A DNA stretch of 64,000 nt, from the NCBI GenBank assembly GCA_003490145.1, contig QULQ01000004.1:186001-250000 (forward strand). Direction: 5' to 3'. A model generated the notes under the pieces. It had not been told where the DNA came from, made no database searches, and was given only the letters and a program-made list of their open reading frames with translations. Within the stretch, counting starts at the first letter, position 1. Every line of letters begins with the position of its first letter. This document shows, piece after piece, positions 59,589-64,000 of the stretch. Origin of the DNA: Lachnospiraceae bacterium OM04-12BH (GTDB lineage Bacteria; Bacillota; Clostridia; Lachnospirales; Lachnospiraceae). The translations under genes and the position numbers were made by a program.

Positions 59589-59881
59589 TGATACAGGAAA
59601 TCCCCGTGCAAATTCCGCTTCATCGGGTCACCGATTCCGCTAACAACGGATCAGTGTTTCCGGTCGTAATGGAACATTTTTCCGCTTCGTCGGATCACGC
59701 ATTCTTATAAAGTGTTATAGTTTTTTCGTAGTCATTATTTTTAGATTACGAAAGGAGGCATTTTTATGCAGGACTAGGGATATTAGTACAGGAACTTACA
59801 GTATGCCGACTGTTGAAGCCGGAAAGGTTATGAATGAAATTGAAAAGGAATCTGATTTCAGAAAGATAGCGACAGTTATTC
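59589..59881. other. Gap with direct repeats and an orphan integrase-type leader
   Basis: Holds two imperfect 25-bp direct repeats (59613-59637 and 59680-59704, both starting TTCCGCTTC). A 10-bp hairpin (59724-59733 with 59744-59753) stands against an AGGAGG ribosome binding site, and an ATG at 59766 stops after three codons. A short open stretch (DISTGTYSMPTVEAGK...) from about 59772 runs without a start. This looks like the deleted 5' end of a mobile-element gene. Confidence 0.5.
59613..59704. repeat. Imperfect 25-bp direct repeats
   Basis: TTCCGCTTC[A/G]TCGG[G/A]TCAC followed by GATTC/CATTC-type ends, spaced 67 bp start to start. The role is unknown; they could be a mobile-element end or protein-binding array. 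Confidence 0.6.
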
Positions 59882-60316
59882 GTGCATATAAAAATGGTTA
59901 TAGAAGACAGACCAGAATATAAAGTGGAGAAAGTGGTAGATGGATACACTGGATTTCTTTTTCTGGATAAGAACGGAATGCCGCTAGTTGCCATGCACTG
60001 GGAACATAGATTTAACAGTATGGTGGGCAGGTACAATGAGATTTATAAGGTACAGATGCCAAATATCACACCCCATGTATGCCGTCATACATATTGCTCT
60101 AACATGGCAAAATCGGGAATGAATCCTAAGACACTGCAGTATCTGATGGGACATTCGGATATTGCCGTGACACTTAATGTTTACACCCACGTTGGACTTG
60201 AGGATGCGGAGAAAGAACTTCAGAAGATGCAGGGGTTGGAAAATGCAAGAAAAGAGATGGGACTTTCGGACAAGGACGATAAGCCTTTGAAACAGAATAT
60301 GTTCAAGGTGGTTTGA
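59882..60316 (+). pseudogene. Tn916-type tyrosine integrase, C-terminal remnant
   Basis: The 144-residue frame retains the catalytic end of a Tn916-family site-specific integrase: DGYTGFLFLDKNGMP, then TPHVCRHTYCSNMA (His and Arg), GHSD and the nucleophile Tyr in NVYTHV. The N-terminal arm-binding and core-binding domains and the first catalytic Arg are missing, so it cannot recombine DNA alone. The ATG at 59882 has no good ribosome binding site. A terminator follows. It marks past integration of a conjugative-type element. Confidence 0.85.
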
Positions 60317-60341
60317 TAATAGAATATTGATATAGATTTGT

Positions 60342-60373
60342 GGCACTCAGGCTTATAGCTTGGGTGCCTTTTT
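60342..60373 (+). terminator. Terminator after the integrase remnant
   Basis: A 12-bp stem GGCACTCAGGCT/AGCTTGGGTGCC (two wobbles) with loop TAT and T5. Confidence 0.85.
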
Positions 60374-60623
60374 GACTGGTAAAAATATGCCTTGGCTGAT
60401 ATAATATAACTTGAGGATTTTATAACCATTTTTGAACGATAAAGTATGAGAAATAATACTATGAGTTGTTATTGGCATTTGAGCGAGTCCTAGGTACCTT
60501 TGGATTTTAGAATATACAACGATGTGTTTGTTGATAGTAAAATTGCCGATAAAATTAGTATAGGCTTACATTATTTTATCTGCGAGATGAAATTGAAATT
60601 TAACAACTGTGAGGATGAACAAA
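60374..60623. other. AT-rich gap before the GIY-YIG gene
   Basis: No convincing ORF. A TATAAT-like element is near 60400, and GAGG lies before the next start. No clear promoter with both boxes could be assigned. Confidence 0.5.
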
Positions 60624-61514
60624 ATGGCATATGGTAAATCAATAGAATTATTTCTTGTAAATGGAAGTGCAGATAGTTTGATAACAGCGGAGTTATCAAA
60701 CTGGAATGGCAAGGCAATAAAGATACCTAGGATTGAGGTAGCTTCATGTAACAGAGAAGATATTACACAAGCAGGTGTTTATTTCCTTTTTTGCAAGGAA
60801 GATGATGGCTCTGATTCAGTTTATATTGGAGAAGCTGAGAATGTAAAAGAAAGATTAGTTCAGCATCTTAGAGATTATCAGGCTGAAAAAGAAAAGTATT
60901 ATTGGACAACTGCAGTAGTATTCATTGGCAGAGATTTAAACAAAGCATTGATTCGATATCTTGAAAATCGTTTTGTTGAGATTGCAAGAGTATGCAAAAG
61001 GTATACTGTACTTACAAAGAATACATATAAGAATACGGTTATGAAGGAATCACAGATTGCTGTTATGGAAGAGTTTGTGGATAATGTAAAAACGCTTATC
61101 AGTGTTTTAGGATATAAGGTTCTTGAACCATTAAATAAGCCTGTAACTTTTGCTAACGATAGTAGAGGAAAAAAGAACTGGGAGGATTTGAATCTGCATT
61201 TGGAAAGAACTATCAAAGGATTGGGTAAAGTTGAAGCAGATGGAATACGCACTTCTGAGGGCTTTGTTGTGCTACAAGGTAGTCGCATTGCTGTGGAAGA
61301 TGATGATACAATTCCAACAGTACTTAAAGAGCAGAGACGAAAGGTAAGTATTGTTGAGGGCGTTCTTCAAGAAGATGTTTTGTTTTCCAGTCCATCATAT
61401 GCTGCTATGTTTGTGATTGGCAAGAGCGCAAATGGTTTGACAAGCTGGAAGGATGAAGATGGACATTCTCTTAAGGAAATAGAGAACAGCGAGACAAGAG
61501 AAGAAAATAAGTAA
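60624..61514 (+). CDS. GIY-YIG nuclease with C-terminal DUF4357
   Basis: A 296-residue protein. The GIY-YIG domain (about 45-130) has GVYFLF, VYIGEAENVKERLVQHL with the catalytic Arg, and the metal-binding Glu in YLENRFVEIA. The C-terminal DUF4357 module (about 220-290) reads LQGSRIAV...FSSPSYAAMFVIGKSANGLTSWKDEDG. This pairing is common in genes near restriction and defence loci, so DNA cleavage or single-strand nicking is likely. I prefer ATG 60624 (GAGG 9 bases upstream) over the ATG at 60615. It is followed 25 bp later by an unknown gene in the same transcript. Confidence 0.85.
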   Translation: MAYGKSIELFLVNGSADSLITAELSNWNGKAIKIPRIEVASCNREDITQAGVYFLFCKEDDGSDSVYIGEAENVKERLVQHLRDYQAEKEKYYWTTAVVFIGRDLNKALIRYLENRFVEIARVCKRYTVLTKNTYKNTVMKESQIAVMEEFVDNVKTLISVLGYKVLEPLNKPVTFANDSRGKKNWEDLNLHLERTIKGLGKVEADGIRTSEGFVVLQGSRIAVEDDDTIPTVLKEQRRKVSIVEGVLQEDVLFSSPSYAAMFVIGKSANGLTSWKDEDGHSLKEIENSETREENK

Positions 61515-61539
61515 AAAACACATTAGGAAGGTTGATGAA

Positions 61540-62496
61540 ATGGCAAAGATTGAGACTCTTACAGCGTATAAATGTAAATTTAGTTATCTTCAGAGAAATA
61601 ATCCTTTACTTGAAAAACAGAGGGAAGCTATAAAAGAGGGAAAAGATCCGGAATATTCTTTTTCCGATTTTATTGATGCTTATCAAGCATATACGAAAAA
61701 TTTGGCAATTGGTGAGAATACAGATAGAGCAATTATTTTAGATGAAGATAAAATATCAGAAAAAGAAAAAGAGGGGTTAAAAATGTGGCATCTTGTTCCT
61801 AGTGCTGGAAAGCAAGGAAAACCTGTCACAGTAGTAAAAAGAAACTCTGGGAAAAAGTATGATTTTGGTTCTGATTCTGCAGCACTATATGAGCATCATG
61901 TTTTTATTTATGAGAGCCAAGATGGTCTATATGCTATTTTTCATAGACAAAATGGTTCTGGATGTAAGAGCGTGTTTTTAGAAACTGCTAATAAAGCTAT
62001 CAAATCGGAAGGTTTGAAACTGGAAATGGAATTGATTGTCCCAATGGCAGATGGGCTCAAGGATGCAACAGCAACAAAAATCACATTACAGTTTGTTAAG
62101 CATGATAAATCTTCTGATGTTGCGGACAATATAAAAGGATCAAAAAAGAAAAATATTATCCGAGATTTGGGACTAAATCTTGAGGCTAGTGAAAACAAAA
62201 AAATACTAGGTGTATTTAAGAATATGCAAGCAGGTAAAATAGATCAGGCGGAGGCGTTTGCTCAAATTAAAGCGGAGTTAAAGGATTCCGATGATTATAA
62301 TGATGCGGAGATTAAACTTCGACTTGGAAATCGTTATAAAAAGGTAAAGTGGAATGAGTTTGAAAGTATTATGGGAGCTCATGATATATCAAATGCCCTT
62401 CATGAGGCCTGTAGGTTTTCACATGATTTTGTAGGAGAACTTACAAAATTGGCTGACGACTATTATAAGGATATAATAGAATCTGGGGAGGTGTAG
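61540..62496 (+). CDS. Unknown soluble protein paired with a membrane protein
   Basis: A 318-residue soluble, Lys/Glu-rich protein with no recognised family. Two parts are visible. An N-terminal half is predicted alpha/beta with a beta-rich core (HHVFIYESQDGLYAIFHRQNGSG, ELIVPMADGLKDATATKITLQF). A C-terminal half is helical (NKKILGVFKNMQAGKIDQAEAFAQIKAEL). It starts after a GGAAGG site and ends one base before the start of a membrane protein gene, so the two are cotranslated and probably form a complex. Composition and AT-rich codons match the flanking GIY-YIG gene. Role in anti-phage defence is inference. Confidence 0.65.
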   Translation: MAKIETLTAYKCKFSYLQRNNPLLEKQREAIKEGKDPEYSFSDFIDAYQAYTKNLAIGENTDRAIILDEDKISEKEKEGLKMWHLVPSAGKQGKPVTVVKRNSGKKYDFGSDSAALYEHHVFIYESQDGLYAIFHRQNGSGCKSVFLETANKAIKSEGLKLEMELIVPMADGLKDATATKITLQFVKHDKSSDVADNIKGSKKKNIIRDLGLNLEASENKKILGVFKNMQAGKIDQAEAFAQIKAELKDSDDYNDAEIKLRLGNRYKKVKWNEFESIMGAHDISNALHEACRFSHDFVGELTKLADDYYKDIIESGEV

Positions 62497-62497
62497 T

Positions 62498-63043
62498 ATG
62501 CCAAGTAAGATTATATTAATTGTGATGGCCATGGTAATTGTGTGTATGATGCTCTTTGGAAATAAGAAAGTAAGGATATTGTCAGTATTAATAAAACAAT
62601 TACAAGTTTTCAAAAACGCAAAGACAGATAAGATATCGGTTTGGGATATTGTTTGTTTTATATTTTTCCCGATTGTTTTATCAGTCATTATTACGTTTGG
62701 ATTCGGAAGTATAATTGACGATACACTAGCAGGGGTTTTGACAACAGTATTTGCATTTGTATTCACTGTATTATTTGGTTTTGCAGCTATTTTGGTTGGA
62801 AAACTTGATTGTGATAATGAAATTGAAAAACAGGTAGTCGGTGAAACATTTGTTTCTATTATGACATCAAATATTCTTTCCTTGATTGCATCTATTCTTT
62901 CGATAGCAATTATTATTACGGGTAACGAGAAAGCAAAACTAATTTTAACTATATGTGTATATAGTTTTCCGTTCATGATAATTATGCTGTTATTAATGAT
63001 ATCAAAGAGAACATTCATAATTTATTGTGAGAACAAGAAATGA
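62498..63043 (+). CDS. Five-helix membrane protein of unknown function
   Basis: A 181-residue protein with about five hydrophobic helices (about 3-19, 48-72, 78-100, 124-145, 150-170). A cytoplasmic-type charged loop with KLDCDNEIEKQVVGE lies between helices 3 and 4. No family is recognised. Its GGGGAGGTG ribosome binding site lies inside the end of the preceding gene and the gap is one base, so expression is tightly coupled. Small membrane effectors paired with soluble sensors are a common layout in abortive-infection systems, which is why I flag it. Confidence 0.65.
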   Translation: MPSKIILIVMAMVIVCMMLFGNKKVRILSVLIKQLQVFKNAKTDKISVWDIVCFIFFPIVLSVIITFGFGSIIDDTLAGVLTTVFAFVFTVLFGFAAILVGKLDCDNEIEKQVVGETFVSIMTSNILSLIASILSIAIIITGNEKAKLILTICVYSFPFMIIMLLLMISKRTFIIYCENKK

Positions 63044-63052
63044 TAAAAATAA

Positions 63053-63079
63053 GGTGTGTTGATTTCAGCACACCCTTTT
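63053..63079 (+). terminator. Terminator of the GIY-YIG three-gene unit
   Basis: Nine-pair stem GGTGTGTTG/CAGCACACC (one wobble), followed by CTTTTG. Confidence 0.85.
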
Positions 63080-63103
63080 GTTAAATAATGCACACCCCTA
63101 CCC

Positions 63104-63150
63104 GTAGTCCGAACCCCCTTAACTGACTACGATTTGACTACTACACAAGG
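63104..63150. repeat. Right cluster of GACTAC repeats, possible attachment site
   Basis: GTAGTC (63104) is inverted to GACTAC (63125), which repeats directly at 63136. The core ACTACGATTTGACTACTA (63126-63143) is one base shorter than and nearly identical to that at 48135-48153. Confidence 0.45.
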
Positions 63151-63281
63151 CATTGAATTGCTCCGTTTTGCATTATTTTGCAAAAAGTGTAGTTTTAGAG
63201 AACAAAAATACGATGCCCGGAAAAGTCGATAAACCAACGCAAAACACGGCATTTCTTGGCATTTTAGGACAGGAGAAAATT

Positions 63282-63320
63282 ATGATTAGAGTTTTATTCA
63301 TCTGCCACGGCAACATTTAA
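63282..63320 (+). pseudogene. Second truncated start of a low-molecular-weight protein tyrosine phosphatase
   Basis: After AGGAG, the frame reads MIRVLFICHGNI then stops. The expected continuation is CRSPMAE, and downstream bases (agtatggcgaga) still resemble SPMAE, so a few bases were lost inside the CX5R loop. The rest of the gene is not recognisable. Confidence 0.6.
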
Positions 63321-63473
63321 AGTATGGCGAGAAAGACTAGATTTTGTAGGATTTTCTAGATAGAAACAAATAATTTACACCTTATTTATAACTTTGGAAG
63401 ACCGAATCGGAATAATTAAAAAAGTTGTCATAATTCAGTTGGTCAAAAAATAATACTACACTCAAAATCAATT

Positions 63474-63509
63474 AAAAAATCAATCGTAAAAAAATACGAT
63501 TGATTTTTT
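63474..63509 (+). terminator. Perfect 15-bp inverted repeat, terminator-like
   Basis: AAAAAATCAATCGTA and its exact complement around an A6 loop, with T6 on the plus-strand side; it should stop transcription in both directions. The -35 box of the next promoter overlaps its right arm. Confidence 0.8.
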
Positions 63510-63528
63510 GCGCATTTTTGCATATAAT
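63500..63528 (+). promoter_or_regulatory. Promoter of the AlbA_2-type gene
   Basis: TTGATT (63500-63505), a 17-bp spacer and a perfect TATAAT (63523-63528). Confidence 0.7.
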
Positions 63529-63561
63529 ATAATCATTATGGTTGGAAAGGGAACGATTACT

Positions 63562-64000
63562 ATGCGTGAAACAAGAATATTAGAATTCAAGGAAACGATT
63601 ACGAATACTTTTTTGAAAACAGTTAGTGCCTTTTCGAATTACAATGGTGGAACAATTCTTTTTGGGGTTGATGATAATGGAAATGTGAAAGGATTGCCAG
63701 ATGTAAAACAGGCCTGTCTGGATATCGAAAATAAAATCAATGACAGTATATCACCTCAACCAAACTATACACTTGAAATACAGAATAATGACCAGACGAT
63801 AAAACTTACTGTAAAAAGTGGTCTTCAAAAACCGTATTTATATAAATCAAAAGCATACAAACGAAATGATACGGCAACGATAGAGGTAGATACATTGGAA
63901 TTTTCAAGGCTTGTATTAGATGGAAAAAATATTAGCTTCGAAGAATTACCTTGTAAAGATCAGGAGCTATCTTTTAAAATTTTACAGTGTAAACTGAAAG
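63562..64000 (+). CDS. AlbA_2/Schlafen-type putative DNA/RNA-binding protein (3' end outside window)
   Basis: The frame is open to the window edge (146 residues seen). It begins with the AlbA_2 signature: TRILEFKETIT, FLKTVSAFSNYNGGTILFGVDDNGNVKGL, then NKINDSISPQP and the strand pair ending AYKRNDTATIEVD. ATG 63562 follows ggaaaggg. Such proteins usually carry a C-terminal winged helix or ATPase-like part and occur in defence islands and as regulators. The residues after about 120 (ELPCKDQELSFKILQC) begin a second, unseen domain. The function is not known. Confidence 0.8.
   Translation, partial: MRETRILEFKETITNTFLKTVSAFSNYNGGTILFGVDDNGNVKGLPDVKQACLDIENKINDSISPQPNYTLEIQNNDQTIKLTVKSGLQKPYLYKSKAYKRNDTATIEVDTLEFSRLVLDGKNISFEELPCKDQELSFKILQCKLK

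Larger units (their letters stand above)
63080..63561. other. Right boundary gap with att-like repeats and a phosphatase remnant
   Basis: Non-coding, with GACTAC repeats near 63104-63150, a short dead phosphatase start at 63282, a strong hairpin at 63474-63509 and the promoter of the next gene. No other ORF with a ribosome binding site was seen. Confidence 0.6.

Noticed and set aside
59613..59704. CRISPR repeats
   Set aside because: Only two imperfect copies, no regular spacers and no cas genes in the window.
61540..63043. Kiwa system (KwaB plus KwaA)
   Set aside because: Gene number and sizes are reminiscent, but gene order is reversed, the membrane protein has about five helices and I see no DUF4868 motif. 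Kept as an unnamed candidate.

Overview
The window looks like the chromosome of a spore-forming, strictly anaerobic Lachnospiraceae (Clostridia, Blautia/Dorea-like; the genus is a guess). Supporting signs are spoIVB, clostridial glyS and alaS, DUF4317, a giant 2-hydroxyacyl-CoA dehydratase-activase-type protein, a sodium-pumping biotin decarboxylase cluster, and moderate GC with purine-rich ribosome binding sites. No rRNA, tRNA or CRISPR array was seen.

Region 1 (1-47.7 kb) is mostly vertically inherited core genome. In order it holds: recN (cut by the left edge) and spoIVB; the minus-strand luxS-mtnN pair of the activated methyl cycle; a GGDEF sensor and an aldo/keto reductase; a fluoride-riboswitch-controlled cation/proton antiporter; minus-strand DUF4317 and a 1413-residue activase; a rhomboid-like protein, a sigma-like protein and an unknown gene; an M16C peptidase; a DUF4349 lipoprotein, era, a YqzL-like small gene and recO; glyS, alaS and rpsU; a CmpB-family membrane protein; two D-Ala-D-Ala carboxypeptidases around deoC and scpAB; an asparaginase; a five-gene biotin-dependent decarboxylase operon; then an amidase, TetR and RpiR regulators, a flavoprotein, a lipoprotein, a YvcK-like gene and a second GGDEF protein.

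Region 2 (about 47.7-63.3 kb) is accessory. Both ends carry a dead start of a low-molecular-weight protein tyrosine phosphatase gene and a cluster of GACTAC repeats, so it looks like one or more integrated elements that have decayed. Inside are an abiF-like structured RNA with a collapsed Abi_2 gene, a DUF1016 nuclease remnant, an MgtE transporter that seems to have lost two membrane segments and sits behind a leader ORF/attenuator, and a complete, apparently undescribed catabolic operon (ROK regulator, permease, hydantoinase-like ATPase, HExxH protein, FAD oxidoreductase, SGNH hydrolase, zinc dehydrogenase). A Tn916-type integrase remnant follows, then a three-gene unit: GIY-YIG/DUF4357 nuclease, unknown soluble protein, multi-pass membrane protein. 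An AlbA_2-type gene runs off the right edge. The abundance of defence-type fragments makes this a decayed defence/mobility island carrying metabolic cargo.

The best candidates for something undescribed are the 60.6-63.0 kb three-gene unit, the 50.7-59.5 kb catabolic operon with its duplicated operator-promoter, and the leader-peptide/attenuator in front of the shortened MgtE.
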